This document shows, piece after piece, positions 1 through 8,187 of a stretch of 64,000 nucleotides of DNA (positions within the stretch are counted from its first letter, which is position 1; each line of letters begins with the position of its first letter). A model generated the notes under the pieces. It made no database searches. It was not told the origin of the DNA and saw only the letters and a list, made by a program, of their open reading frames with translations. The stretch is from Methylophilus methylotrophus DSM 46235 = ATCC 53528 (lineage in GTDB: Bacteria > Pseudomonadota > Gammaproteobacteria > Burkholderiales > Methylophilaceae). The stretch spans positions 883,326-947,325 of the forward strand of contig NZ_KB905141.1 of NCBI RefSeq assembly GCF_000378225.1, written 5' to 3'. Position numbers and translations under genes: made by a program.

Positions 1-2237
1 TTTTCAAGCGATTTCACGTTGTCCATCACCTGTGCGATTTTGCCAGGCAGCTCATGTGCGGGCGTCTTGAGTTCGCCAGCCACTTGATTAATCAGCGTTT
101 GCTGCGTCTGTACCAGCCTGAGGGCACCCTCGCCTGTGGTAGCTTCTACGCGGCGCACTCCCGCAGCCACGCCACTTTCAGAAGTGATTTTGAACAGGCC
201 GATATCGCCGGTACGGCTGACATGGGTGCCACCACATAATTCGCGGCTGGAGCCAATATCAAGCACGCGTACTTCGTCACCGTACTTTTCACCAAACAGC
301 ATCATGGCACCGGTTTTTTGTGCGGACTCGATATCCATCAGGCGAGCCTCGGTTGCCACGTTGGCGAGGATTTCGGCATTGACCAGCGCCTCCACTTTGG
401 CAATTTCGGCATCCGTCATCGGCGCATTATGCACAAAGTCAAAACGGGTTTTTTCGGTATCGACCAAACTGCCTTTTTGCTGCACATGCTCACCCAGCAC
501 TTCACGCAAGGCTTTGTGCATCAGGTGCGTCGCCGAGTGGTTGCGCATGGTGCTGGCACGCGCTTGCAGATTGACTTTGGCTGTCAAATCGTCACCCACA
601 TACAAGGTCCCGGTTTTCAGCACACCGTGGTGACCGAATACCGCGGCCTGGATTTTTTGTGTATCTTCAACGGCAAAAATACCGTTGGCAGACTTGAGCT
701 CCCCGCTATCGCCGATCTGACCACCGGATTCGGCATAGAACGGTGTATGGTCCAACACGACCACGCCGAGATCACCTTCGTTAAGTGTGGCCACGGCACT
801 GCCATCTTTATACAAGGCGAGTACTTTGGCTGGGACTTCCAGTTTGTCATAGCCGTGGAAAGTGGTCGCAACACCCTCATATTCGAGGTTCAACGCCATT
901 TTGAATTTACCGGCGGCACGCGCCTGCTCTTTCTGGCGTGCCATGGCGGCATCAAATCCGGCCGTATCGACAGTCACTCCGCGTTCGCGGCAAATATCTG
1001 CGGTCAGGTCCAGTGGAAAGCCAAAGGTATCGTGTAATTTAAAGGCCAGGTCGCCATTAAACACCGCTGGCTTGGTTGCCAATTCAGTTTCCAGAATCTG
1101 CATGCCGTTTTCGATGGTTTCAAAAAAGCGGTCTTCTTCCTGCTTGAGCACGTCCGCGACACGCGCCTGGTTATTGGCCAACTCAGGATAAGCTTCACCC
1201 ATTTCAGCGACCAGGTCTGGCACCAGCTTGTGGAAGAAGGCGGCACGGCAGCCTAATTTATAACCATGACGAATCGCACGGCGGATAATACGCCGTAACA
1301 CGTAACCACGGCCTTCATTGCCTGGAATCACGCCATCGGCAATCAGGAAAGAACAGGCACGAATATGGTCCGCCAGTACCTTGAGTGAAGGACTATCCAG
1401 ATCGTCAGTATGCGTTTCTCGCGCAGCGGCTTTAATCAGCCCCTGGAACAAATCGATTTCGTAGTTGGCATGCACGCCTTGCAGTACGGCAGAAATGCGT
1501 TCCAGCCCCATCCCCGTATCGACAGATGGCTTGGGCAAAGGATGCATCACACCTGCTTCGTCGCGGTTAAACTGCATGAACACGTTGTTCCAGATTTCAA
1601 TAAAACGGTCGCCATCTTCGTCTGGCGAGCCTGGAGGGCCGCCAGGAATATGCGCACCGTGGTCATAGAAAATCTCGGTACAGGGACCACAAGGACCGGT
1701 ATCGCCCATCATCCAGAAATTATCAGACGCATATCTGGCACCCTTGTTATCGCCAATGCGGATAATCTTGTCCGCTGGCACGCCGACTTCCTTGTTCCAG
1801 ATATCGTAGGCTTCGTCGTCCTCAGCGTAGACGGTGACCATCAAACGCTCTTTAGGCAAGGCATAGACTTCGGTCAGCAATTCCCAGGCATACTTGATGG
1901 CATCACGCTTGAAATAATCCCCAAAACTAAAGTTACCCAGCATCTCGAAAAAGGTGTGGTGACGTGCGGTATAGCCCACATTCTCGAGATCGTTATGCTT
2001 GCCGCCAGCACGTACGCATTTTTGTGCGGTGGCTGCACGGGTATACGCGCGCTTGTCAAAACCCAGGAATACATCTTTAAACTGGTTCATCCCTGCGTTG
2101 GTAAACAGCAAGGTCGGGTCACCATGCGGCACCAGCGAACTGGAAGCCACCACCTGGTGACCTTTGGAAGCAAAGAAATCCAGGAAGGCCTGGCGGATTT
2201 GTTTGCTGGAAGGTTTTTGCCCGTACTTAACTGTCAT
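1..2237 (-). CDS. alaS: Alanyl-tRNA synthetase, 3' end cut off by window edge
   Basis: This gene charges tRNA-Ala with alanine in the cytoplasm. The ATG at 2237 begins [16 protein letters not shown], followed by the class II catalytic core ([15 protein letters not shown], then [20 protein letters not shown]). The editing domain carries HSATH near 550-530 and the ELCGGTHV signature near 240-215, so zinc and proofreading residues are present. About 745 codons are visible. The family is usually 860-880 residues, so roughly 120-130 C-terminal residues (the C-Ala/oligomerisation part) lie outside the window. The start overlaps the recX stop by 11 bases, which makes recA-recX-alaS a single left-reading unit with likely translational coupling. 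Identification is secure. Confidence 0.97.
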   Translation of the reverse strand, partial: MTVKYGQKPSSKQIRQAFLDFFASKGHQVVASSSLVPHGDPTLLFTNAGMNQFKDVFLGFDKRAYTRAATAQKCVRAGGKHNDLENVGYTARHHTFFEMLGNFSFGDYFKRDAIKYAWELLTEVYALPKERLMVTVYAEDDEAYDIWNKEVGVPADKIIRIGDNKGARYASDNFWMMGDTGPCGPCTEIFYDHGAHIPGGPPGSPDEDGDRFIEIWNNVFMQFNRDEAGVMHPLPKPSVDTGMGLERISAVLQGVHANYEIDLFQGLIKAAARETHTDDLDSPSLKVLADHIRACSFLIADGVIPGNEGRGYVLRRIIRRAIRHGYKLGCRAAFFHKLVPDLVAEMGEAYPELANNQARVADVLKQEEDRFFETIENGMQILETELATKPAVFNGDLAFKLHDTFGFPLDLTADICRERGVTVDTAGFDAAMARQKEQARAAGKFKMALNLEYEGVATTFHGYDKLEVPAKVLALYKDGSAVATLNEGDLGVVVLDHTPFYAESGGQIGDSGELKSANGIFAVEDTQKIQAAVFGHHGVLKTGTLYVGDDLTAKVNLQARASTMRNHSATHLMHKALREVLGEHVQQKGSLVDTEKTRFDFVHNAPMTDAEIAKVEALVNAEILANVATEARLMDIESAQKTGAMMLFGEKYGDEVRVLDIGSSRELCGGTHVSRTGDIGLFKITSESGVAAGVRRVEATTGEGALRLVQTQQTLINQVAGELKTPAHELPGKIAQVMDNVKSLE

Positions 2238-2685
2238 CTTCTGCGTGTCTATTCAAAATTTGTTTAATTACTTCAAACGTAAAACCCCGACTCTGTAAAA
2301 AACGGGCCTGTTTTGCCCATTCCTCGCGTGTTGTCGGGGCTGCTTTAAACTTTTTGCGCCAGACTTCACTGGCGCGTTCCACTTCACTGTCCTGCAAACC
2401 AGCAACTGCTTCGGCGATCAGGGTGTCGTCCACCCCTTTTTCGCGTAACTCATGCGCCACCCGCGCTGTACCGAACTTGGCCTGGCGCGCATGCACCATT
2501 TGTTCGGCATAACGCGCATCACTTAACCAGCCACGAGCCCTGAAATCAGAAATCAAGGCCGGGATATCATCCGCGTCGTCCGCATAACCCTTGAGCTTTT
2601 GCGCCAGTTCGGCTGCAGAATATTCGCGCTTGCTTAGATACTCCAGCGCACGCTGGCGCAGCGACTTTTCAATCGGCTGACGCAA
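2227..2685 (-). CDS. recX: RecX regulatory protein
   Basis: RecX binds RecA filaments and modulates recombinase activity. The product is 152 residues, the usual size, and consists of the helical RecX repeats ([20 protein letters not shown], then [18 protein letters not shown], then [15 protein letters not shown]). The first possible codon after recA is a TTG at 2685, five bases beyond the recA stop, so a non-ATG start is the best reading. The likely ribosome site GAGGAC lies inside the end of recA. It overlaps alaS by 11 bases. Its place directly after recA is the standard arrangement. Assignment is firm; the exact start is less so. Confidence 0.93.
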   Translation of the reverse strand: MRQPIEKSLRQRALEYLSKREYSAAELAQKLKGYADDADDIPALISDFRARGWLSDARYAEQMVHARQAKFGTARVAHELREKGVDDTLIAEAVAGLQDSEVERASEVWRKKFKAAPTTREEWAKQARFLQSRGFTFEVIKQILNRHAEDDS

Positions 2686-2690
2686 GCTGC

Positions 2691-3719
2691 TTAATCGTCC
2701 TCACTTCTGGCCGCAGTCATGCTATCTGCCAGCACATTAGAGTTGTCGCGAATCTTGGCTTCAATTTCTGCCGCAATCGCTGGATTCTCGCGCAGGAACT
2801 CTTTAGCGTTTTCTTTACCCTGGCCGATTTTTTCACCGTTGTAGCTGTACCACGCACCTGATTTCTCAACCAGTTTCAAATTTGTACCCAACTCAATGAT
2901 TTCGCCCAGACGGGAAATACCTTCGCCGTACATGATGTCGAATTCAGCCTGCTTGAACGGCGGCGCAACCTTGTTCTTGATGACCTTCACCTTGGTCTCA
3001 GAGCCAATCACCTCGTCGCCTTTTTTAATCGCACCGGTACGGCGGATATCGAGACGGACAGAAGAGTAAAACTTGAGCGCGTTACCGCCAGTGGTCGTTT
3101 CAGGATTACCGAACATGACACCGATCTTCATACGGATCTGGTTGATAAAAATCACCAGCGTATTGGTACGCTTGATGTTACCAGTGAGCTTACGCAATGC
3201 CTGTGACATCAGGCGTGCCTGCAAGCCCATGTGGCTGTCACCCATTTCACCTTCAATTTCGGCACGTGGGGTCAAGGCAGCCACCGAGTCAACAACCACG
3301 ATATCCACGGAGCCGGAGCGTACCAGCATATCGGCAATTTCCAACGCTTGCTCCCCGGTGTCAGGCTGTGAAATCAGTAATTCAGGCACATTCACGCCCA
3401 GCTTGGCCGCGTACTGTGGATCCAGAGCATGCTCAGCATCGATAAATGCTGCGACACCGCCCAACTTTTGCATTTCGGCAATCGCGGACAAGGTCAATGT
3501 GGTTTTACCGGAAGACTCAGGGCCATAAATTTCGATAATACGGCCACGTGGCAAGCCACCCACCCCCAGTGCGATATCCAGGCCCAGTGAGCCGGTGGAA
3601 ACCACTTGCAGGTCTTCGCCGATATCAGCATCGCCCATGCGCATAATGGAGCCTTTACCGAACTGTTTTTCAATTTGGGAAAGTGCGGCGGCGAGCGCTT
3701 TGCTTTTGTTGTCATCCAT
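2691..3719 (-). CDS. recA: RecA recombinase
   Basis: This is the strand-exchange ATPase of homologous recombination and the SOS co-protease. The 342 residues match the family length. Walker [10 protein letters not shown] sits at residues 66-74, and the [11 protein letters not shown] Walker B region and the [21 protein letters not shown] loop-2 region are intact. The C-terminal tail is acidic (ARSEDD). The ATG at 3719 has a GAAGG ribosome site about eight bases upstream. It heads the recA-recX-alaS unit. A degenerate LexA-like site lies 35 bases upstream of the start (listed separately), compatible with SOS control. Confidence 0.99.
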   Translation of the reverse strand: MDDNKSKALAAALSQIEKQFGKGSIMRMGDADIGEDLQVVSTGSLGLDIALGVGGLPRGRIIEIYGPESSGKTTLTLSAIAEMQKLGGVAAFIDAEHALDPQYAAKLGVNVPELLISQPDTGEQALEIADMLVRSGSVDIVVVDSVAALTPRAEIEGEMGDSHMGLQARLMSQALRKLTGNIKRTNTLVIFINQIRMKIGVMFGNPETTTGGNALKFYSSVRLDIRRTGAIKKGDEVIGSETKVKVIKNKVAPPFKQAEFDIMYGEGISRLGEIIELGTNLKLVEKSGAWYSYNGEKIGQGKENAKEFLRENPAIAAEIEAKIRDNSNVLADSMTAARSEDD

Positions 3720-3753
3720 GCTGATTACCTTCTTTATTAGCGATAAAAATGCG

Positions 3754-3769
3754 CTGTTTATACAAACGC
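3754..3769 (-). promoter_or_regulatory. Possible degenerate LexA operator upstream of recA
   Basis: Read on the minus strand this is GCGTTTGTATAAACAG. It matches 11 of 16 positions of the CTGTATATATATACAG SOS box, with a perfect right half (ACAG) and a poor left half (GCGT). It lies 35 bases before the recA ATG and overlaps a TATAAA that could be a -10 element. The position is right for SOS control of recA, but the left half is weak, so this is a candidate only. Confidence 0.35.
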
Positions 3770-3877
3770 TATATAATCCAAACCATAACTTCTAATTATT
3801 TCATAAATCGACCATCAGTGAAATGGCGAAGCCATGAATTCAAGCCAGTGATTTCGGCTTAAAAATTCGGCCTGAAT

Positions 3878-3904
3878 CGTGTCAACCTTGAGCAGGATGA
3901 CACG
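3878..3904. promoter_or_regulatory. Inverted repeat upstream of the His-rich gene
   Basis: CGTGTCA at 3878-3884 is repeated as TGACACG at 3898-3904 with 13 bases between. Inside the arms a CC/GG pair extends the dyad after one mismatch. It sits about 50 bases before the start of the His-tailed secreted protein gene. It could be an operator for a dimeric regulator or a leader hairpin; the sequence alone does not decide. No T-run follows, so a terminator is unlikely. Confidence 0.35.
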
Positions 3905-3952
3905 TTAAGGGAATCTGGGAGCATTATTATGTTTTCCGTGAGAGGAGAATTT

Positions 3953-4300
3953 ATGAAAATCGTAAAATATTTAACAGGATTGGCATTGGGTAGCCTGGCT
4001 GCTTTCAATGCACAAGCCGGAGATAACTGGTCTGTAGGCGTGGTTGTTGGCAACCCTTACCCGCCTGCATACTATGCACCACCACCCGTTTATTACGCGC
4101 CGCCACCTGTCGTCGTGTACCGCCACCCACAAAGTAACTTTTACGGTGTGCCTGCCGTAGCTTATCCTGCCCCAGCGCCTGGGTTTATTCAGTTTTCATA
4201 CGGAAATGGCGGCTACGGCGGTTACAACTATGGTCCACGACACTTTCACGGTGGCAACTGGGGTCGCGGCCACGGGCACCATCATCATCACCAGCGCTAG
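3953..4300 (+). CDS. Secreted low-complexity protein with a natural poly-His tail
   Basis: No family function is recognised. The 115-residue product starts at ATG 3953, chosen because AGAGGAG lies six bases upstream; an upstream in-frame ATG at 3929 has no such site. A Sec signal peptide (MKIVKYLTGLALGSLAAFNAQAG) is followed by a Pro/Tyr-rich segment with repeated YYAPPP units, a Gly/Tyr-rich segment (GNGGYGGYNYG), and a C-terminus ending HGHHHHHQR. The composition suggests an exported, largely unstructured envelope or surface protein. The His cluster could bind Ni, Zn or Cu, which is inference. It stands alone on the plus strand and ends 19 bases from the convergent pncC. Confidence 0.8.
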   Translation: MKIVKYLTGLALGSLAAFNAQAGDNWSVGVVVGNPYPPAYYAPPPVYYAPPPVVVYRHPQSNFYGVPAVAYPAPAPGFIQFSYGNGGYGGYNYGPRHFHGGNWGRGHGHHHHHQR

Positions 4301-4319
4301 CATCATCAACGCAAGGTTA

Positions 4320-4826
4320 TTAGTCTGATTGATTGATCAGCCGTAGCAAGCCCTTCAAGAGATGACTGGCGGCTTGTTGCCGTACTTGTGTGCGGTCGCC
4401 TTCGAAATGACGGGTTTCGATAACAATCTGATTGCCCTGATTTTCGACGCCACGCATAGCCCAGGCAAAGCATACTGTTCCTACCGGTTTTAGTGCTGAG
4501 CCGCCTCCTGGCCCAGCAATCCCGGTAACGGCACCGCTGATATTTGCGTGACTACGTTGCAAGGCGCCCATCGCCATTGCTCTTGCTACCGGTTCACTCA
4601 CAGCCCCATGCTCCGCAATCAGCCTCTCGGGCACAGCCAGCATATCGATTTTTGCGGCATTGCTGTACGTCACAAAGCCGCGATCAAACCAGGCAGAGCT
4701 GCCCGCAATGGCAGTCACTGATTCTGCAATCATGCCTCCCGTACAAGACTCCGCAAGCGCTAATTGCCATCCTTGCGCCTGCATCGCCTGCCCCAAATCA
4801 GCACTTAACTCCAGCAAAGATGGCAT
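4320..4826 (-). CDS. pncC: Nicotinamide-nucleotide amidase (CinA C-terminal domain family)
   Basis: Members deamidate NMN to nicotinate mononucleotide in the pyridine nucleotide salvage cycle. The 168-residue product is the stand-alone CinA C-terminal domain. It carries the family motif AESCTGGMIAE near the N-terminus, then WFDRGFVTYSNAAK, and GAVTGIAGPGGG in the middle. The ATG at 4826 overlaps the pgpA stop as TGATG; a GTG three bases upstream is an alternative start. It is the last gene of the mogA-to-pncC unit. The N-terminal molybdopterin-binding-like domain found in full CinA is absent. Confidence 0.93.
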   Translation of the reverse strand: MPSLLELSADLGQAMQAQGWQLALAESCTGGMIAESVTAIAGSSAWFDRGFVTYSNAAKIDMLAVPERLIAEHGAVSEPVARAMAMGALQRSHANISGAVTGIAGPGGGSALKPVGTVCFAWAMRGVENQGNQIVIETRHFEGDRTQVRQQAASHLLKGLLRLINQSD

Positions 4827-5323
4827 CACACTATCCTTTGCACAACTTGCAAAACCAGTATCGCCATGACGGCGGCCAGCGCATCATCCAACATCACACC
4901 TAATCCACCTTTGACATGACGGTCAGCCCAGCTGATGGGAAAAGGTTTCCAGATATCAAACAAACGGAAACAGACAAATGCGGCCAACCCCCAAACAACA
5001 GAAAGTGGCACGGTGATTAATACAGCAGCCATGGCGACCACTTCATCCCAAACGATAGCACCGTGGTCACTGACACCGAGCGCATGACCGGTAAACTCGC
5101 AACACCAGATACCAAATAAGAACAACCCAACCAGAACTAGCCACTGTTGACTCACTGGCAAATCCATCAACAGCCAATAAAGTGGAAAACCCAACAGGCT
5201 GCCGGCTGTCCCTGGCGCTTTTGGTGACAAGCCAGTGCCCAAGCCAAAACTCATACAATGCAAGGGGTGCGAGAGCAATAGCTGCCAACTGGGTTGCACT
5301 TTGTGCTGAACACTACTAGCCAA
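4826..5323 (-). CDS. pgpA: Phosphatidylglycerophosphatase A
   Basis: This is an inner-membrane phosphatase that converts phosphatidylglycerophosphate to phosphatidylglycerol. The family signatures are visible: FGLGTGLSPKAPGTAGSLLG near the start, then DHGAIVWDEVVAM, FRLFDIWKPFPI and GGLGVMLDDALAA, interspersed with hydrophobic segments. I favour the TTG at 5323, which overlaps the thiL stop and has AAAGGA about ten bases upstream. It gives 165 residues, the family size. An ATG further upstream (near 5371) would add an unlikely basic extension inside thiL. It overlaps pncC downstream, so thiL-pgpA-pncC look translationally coupled. Confidence 0.92.
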   Translation of the reverse strand: MASSVQHKVQPSWQLLLSHPLHCMSFGLGTGLSPKAPGTAGSLLGFPLYWLLMDLPVSQQWLVLVGLFLFGIWCCEFTGHALGVSDHGAIVWDEVVAMAAVLITVPLSVVWGLAAFVCFRLFDIWKPFPISWADRHVKGGLGVMLDDALAAVMAILVLQVVQRIV

Positions 5324-6263
5324 AATGATCGTATCCTTTCTGCGACAGCACGATGGGGTTATTCGCATCAAAGACTTGCAGCCCTGGTTCAGCCTGAACT
5401 TTCCCGATGCGGCTTAAGGGCAAACCCAACTGCGCCGAGAGGGCGAGTACAGTCTGCCGCTCCGTCGCTGGCGCGGTAAAACACAGTTCATAATCATCAC
5501 CTCCCGTTAATACAGCCTGCTGCATGACCGGTTCACTGACTTGCGAATACTGCAAGACAGGCTGGGAAATCGCTTGCCAATCCAGCATCGCCCCGACCTT
5601 GGAGGCCTTCAAGATATGCCCTAAATCCGCCAGCAAGCCATCCGAAATATCTAGTGCTGCGGTGGCAACACCACGCAATGCCTGACCTAAGGCGACACGC
5701 GGTTGAGGATGATGCATAGCCGTGGCCAGCATGGCAACGTCTTCTGCATGCAGCACAAGCTGACCCAAGCGATACTGAAGCCACAAGGCGGCACACCCCA
5801 ACTCGCCACTGACCCAGATATCATCGCCAACTTGCGCACCATTGCGTTGCAACGCCTGCCCAAACGGTACTTCACCCATGATATTGATCGCGATAGTTAG
5901 TGGCCCCCGCGTGGTATCTCCGCCAATCAGCGACACACCAAACGCCTCTGCACACTTAAATAACCCATCGCTAAAGTCCCGCAACCATGATTCATCCAAC
6001 TCAGGCAAAGCTATCGACAAAGTGGCCCATTTTGGCTCAGCGCCCATGGCAGCCATATCGCTAATGTTTACGGCCATGCTTTTCCAGCCGATGGCAAACG
6101 GATTTATGTCAGAAAAAAAATGCGTGCCTGCCACTGACATATCCGCAGACACGGCCAGCTGATAGCCGTCACGCACCCGGATCAGGGCAGCATCATCCCC
6201 TATGCCTACATCCGCCTGGGCAGGTCGGGTAAAGTATTTAGCGATAATATCAAACTCAGCCAC
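5316..6263 (-). CDS. thiL: Thiamine-monophosphate kinase
   Basis: ThiL phosphorylates thiamine monophosphate to thiamine diphosphate with ATP, the last step of cofactor synthesis. The 315-residue product begins MAEFDIIAKYFTRP and has the GIGDDAALI metal/nucleotide motif near residue 20. SLIGGDTTRGPL in the middle and GGDDYELCF near residue 250 are also present, as expected of the PurM/ThiL fold. The start overlaps the stop of the upstream VanZ-like gene by eight bases. The thiL-pgpA pairing is common in proteobacteria and supports both calls. Confidence 0.97.
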   Translation of the reverse strand: MAEFDIIAKYFTRPAQADVGIGDDAALIRVRDGYQLAVSADMSVAGTHFFSDINPFAIGWKSMAVNISDMAAMGAEPKWATLSIALPELDESWLRDFSDGLFKCAEAFGVSLIGGDTTRGPLTIAINIMGEVPFGQALQRNGAQVGDDIWVSGELGCAALWLQYRLGQLVLHAEDVAMLATAMHHPQPRVALGQALRGVATAALDISDGLLADLGHILKASKVGAMLDWQAISQPVLQYSQVSEPVMQQAVLTGGDDYELCFTAPATERQTVLALSAQLGLPLSRIGKVQAEPGLQVFDANNPIVLSQKGYDHFG

Positions 6264-6612
6264 GTCGCTTGTTCCACCCGTGCTGCCACAGAACTACCAC
6301 AATCCAGGCCAATAAAATGCCAACAAGGTCAGCCAGCCAGTCGTATGTACTTGCCTGCCGAGTTGTGGTCAGCACTCCTTGCAATACCTCCATAAGGGCT
6401 CCAAACACCGCTAGCCCTAGCATGACCGCCTTAGGATAACGCTGAAATGCCAGCAGTCCCCAAAAAGCCACGCCGGCAAAAGCAGCAATGTGCTGCAGCT
6501 TATCCTTGTAAACTGAACCATTGTTACTGGGCGCCATTTCAATGAGTAAGAGATACGTCAAGAGAGCAAAGCAAACGAGAAAAACAAGCTTATGAGTGTT
6601 TTTGAAAAACAT
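6256..6612 (-). CDS. VanZ-like small membrane protein
   Basis: The 118-residue product has about four membrane-spanning segments. It carries features of the VanZ-like family: DKLQHIAAFAGVAFWGLLAF, then GALMEVLQGVLTTTRQASTYDWLADLVGILLAW. The conserved acidic residue and DWLAD-type motif near the C-terminus are typical. The biochemical role of chromosomal VanZ-like proteins is not established; resistance to teicoplanin is known only for the Enterococcus homologue. It lies 12 bases after mogA and overlaps thiL, so it is part of the same transcription unit. Confidence 0.8.
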   Translation of the reverse strand: MFFKNTHKLVFLVCFALLTYLLLIEMAPSNNGSVYKDKLQHIAAFAGVAFWGLLAFQRYPKAVMLGLAVFGALMEVLQGVLTTTRQASTYDWLADLVGILLAWIVVVLWQHGWNKRRG

Positions 6613-6624
6613 GCTATTCCTGAT

Positions 6625-7236
6625 TTAGCGTGTGGCAGCCTGACGTATGGCTGACTTGGGCCGAAATGATTTCACCAGAGCCTCATTCGTTTCCAGATAA
6701 GGCATCGCGCTATCGGGCGTGGCGAGCAGATCCAGGCAATATGGTACTGCTGCAAAGATTCCCGGCACCAGCGTATTACCGTCGTTATCTTTGAGACCTT
6801 CCAGCGTTTCCTGGATAGATTTAGGTTGGCCAGGCAAATTGATAATCAGGCACTGCTTGCGGATGACGGCCACCTGGCGCGATAAAATGGCGGTGGGCAC
6901 AAACCGCAGACTGATTTGCCGCATTTGCTCACCAAAACCGGGCATTTCGCGATCCGCCACAGCCAATGTCGCTTCTGGCGTGACATCCCTGACGGACGGC
7001 CCGGTGCCTCCTGTCGTTAATATTAAGTGGCAGCCTTCTTCGTCGACTAATTGCTTGAGCGTATTTGAGATAGTGGCCTGATCGTCTGCAATCAGCCGGG
7101 AAGATACCGTATATGGAGAAACCAGGGCCTGGGCCAACCACGCTGTGAGCGCAGGAATTCCCTTGTCCTCATAAACGCCTTGTGAAGCGCGGTCGCTGAT
7201 CGAAACTAATCCGATACGCGTAATGTCTTCTTGCAT
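6625..7236 (-). CDS. mogA: Molybdopterin adenylyltransferase
   Basis: MogA adenylates molybdopterin before molybdenum insertion in cofactor synthesis. The product from ATG 7236 is 203 residues and begins MQEDITRIGLVSISDRASQG. The MogA/MoaB motif TTGGTGPSVRDVTPEAT lies mid-protein, followed by GFGEQMRQISLRFVPTAILSRQ and LPGQPKSIQETLEGL. In-frame ATGs at 7275 and 7278 would add 13-14 residues; none of the candidates has a good ribosome site, so the start is uncertain. It heads a left-reading unit with vanZ-like, thiL, pgpA and pncC. It is divergent from the PDZ gene. No molybdoenzyme gene is in the window. Confidence 0.93.
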   Translation of the reverse strand: MQEDITRIGLVSISDRASQGVYEDKGIPALTAWLAQALVSPYTVSSRLIADDQATISNTLKQLVDEEGCHLILTTGGTGPSVRDVTPEATLAVADREMPGFGEQMRQISLRFVPTAILSRQVAVIRKQCLIINLPGQPKSIQETLEGLKDNDGNTLVPGIFAAVPYCLDLLATPDSAMPYLETNEALVKSFRPKSAIRQAATR

Positions 7237-7315
7237 AACCTTGTAGATGGGGTCTGTGTTAATGTACCGATACATCATAACATTACAAACTGTTATTCGA
7301 TCATGGAGAAACCTA

Positions 7316-8134
7316 ATGAATACACTGTGCAACCATGAGCAGCTGGCTACATCAACAAGCTTGCGTAGAAATCTGCCACCGGCAAAATCATTTTTATGGC
7401 TAACGCTTTTACTCATTGCCGCGACACTGCTAACCAGCCGTGCGATACGAGCAGAAGACAATCCTTACGCCAGTAATTACCAGGCACAGAACCAGGGCAA
7501 TTTGCACTCCATGCAGGCAAATCCAGAACCTCAAATATTCAGCGGCACCCGTAGAGACGAGGATAATATCAACATGCTGGAAAACGGCTATGACCTCATG
7601 GGAATTAGCAGCTTTGAAGCTGAGGTTGTCCCAGCCGAGCAAGCAATTAGCCATGGACGCACCATCAAGGCCGATAGCATCCTCGTCTATGTCAAAAAAG
7701 CTGGGAATACGACCGCCGCTTCTAAAATGGAAATGATCAAGGAGGCGAGCAGAAAAGGAAAGGCCCTGACAGAAAAAGACATGGCGGTCGATCCGACAAA
7801 ATATCGCTATTACGCCACTTACTGGGCAAAGTTACCCCCGCCTGTATTAGGCGTGCACGTGATCAAACTGGTGCCCCGCTCCACCTCAACAGAAAGCAAT
7901 GACAAACAAGTACACCCCGCAAGCAGCGATGGCGTACGAGTGATTGCCGTCATTCACGGCTCGGCAGCCGAAAAAGCAGGCCTGCTACGTGGTGACCAGC
8001 TACTAAGCATTAACCAGGAAAAAGTGCAGGATGCCGCCGAACTCTCTAACCTGGTACGCAAATACCGCGGGAAATTGATTCAATTACAATTGGAACGACA
8101 AAATGAGCCTGTACAACTGGAGGCTCAGCTTTGA
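7316..8134 (+). CDS. Membrane-anchored or secreted PDZ-domain protein
   Basis: Not assigned to a named family. The start at ATG 7316 is preceded by TGGAGAA. An N-terminal basic stretch and a hydrophobic segment (residues about 27-42) end in SRAIRAED, a plausible signal cleavage or anchor. The middle third (about residues 90-180) is unrecognised. The C-terminal 85 residues are a PDZ domain (GVRVIAVIHGSAAEKAGLLR, then GDQLLSINQEKV), which usually binds C-terminal peptides. No serine protease triad is visible, so this is a PDZ adaptor rather than a DegP-type enzyme. It probably acts at the periplasmic face of the inner membrane. Confidence 0.75.
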   Translation: MNTLCNHEQLATSTSLRRNLPPAKSFLWLTLLLIAATLLTSRAIRAEDNPYASNYQAQNQGNLHSMQANPEPQIFSGTRRDEDNINMLENGYDLMGISSFEAEVVPAEQAISHGRTIKADSILVYVKKAGNTTAASKMEMIKEASRKGKALTEKDMAVDPTKYRYYATYWAKLPPPVLGVHVIKLVPRSTSTESNDKQVHPASSDGVRVIAVIHGSAAEKAGLLRGDQLLSINQEKVQDAAELSNLVRKYRGKLIQLQLERQNEPVQLEAQL

Positions 8135-8187
8135 ACGATCAGCGCATGTTATCCTTGCCCTAACCAGTATCAAAGAAAGTGTTTCAC

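Noticed and set aside
1410-2267. Long open frame (285 codons) on the plus strand across alaS
   Set aside because: It is the antisense shadow of alaS; the minus strand encodes clear AlaS motifs over the same bases.
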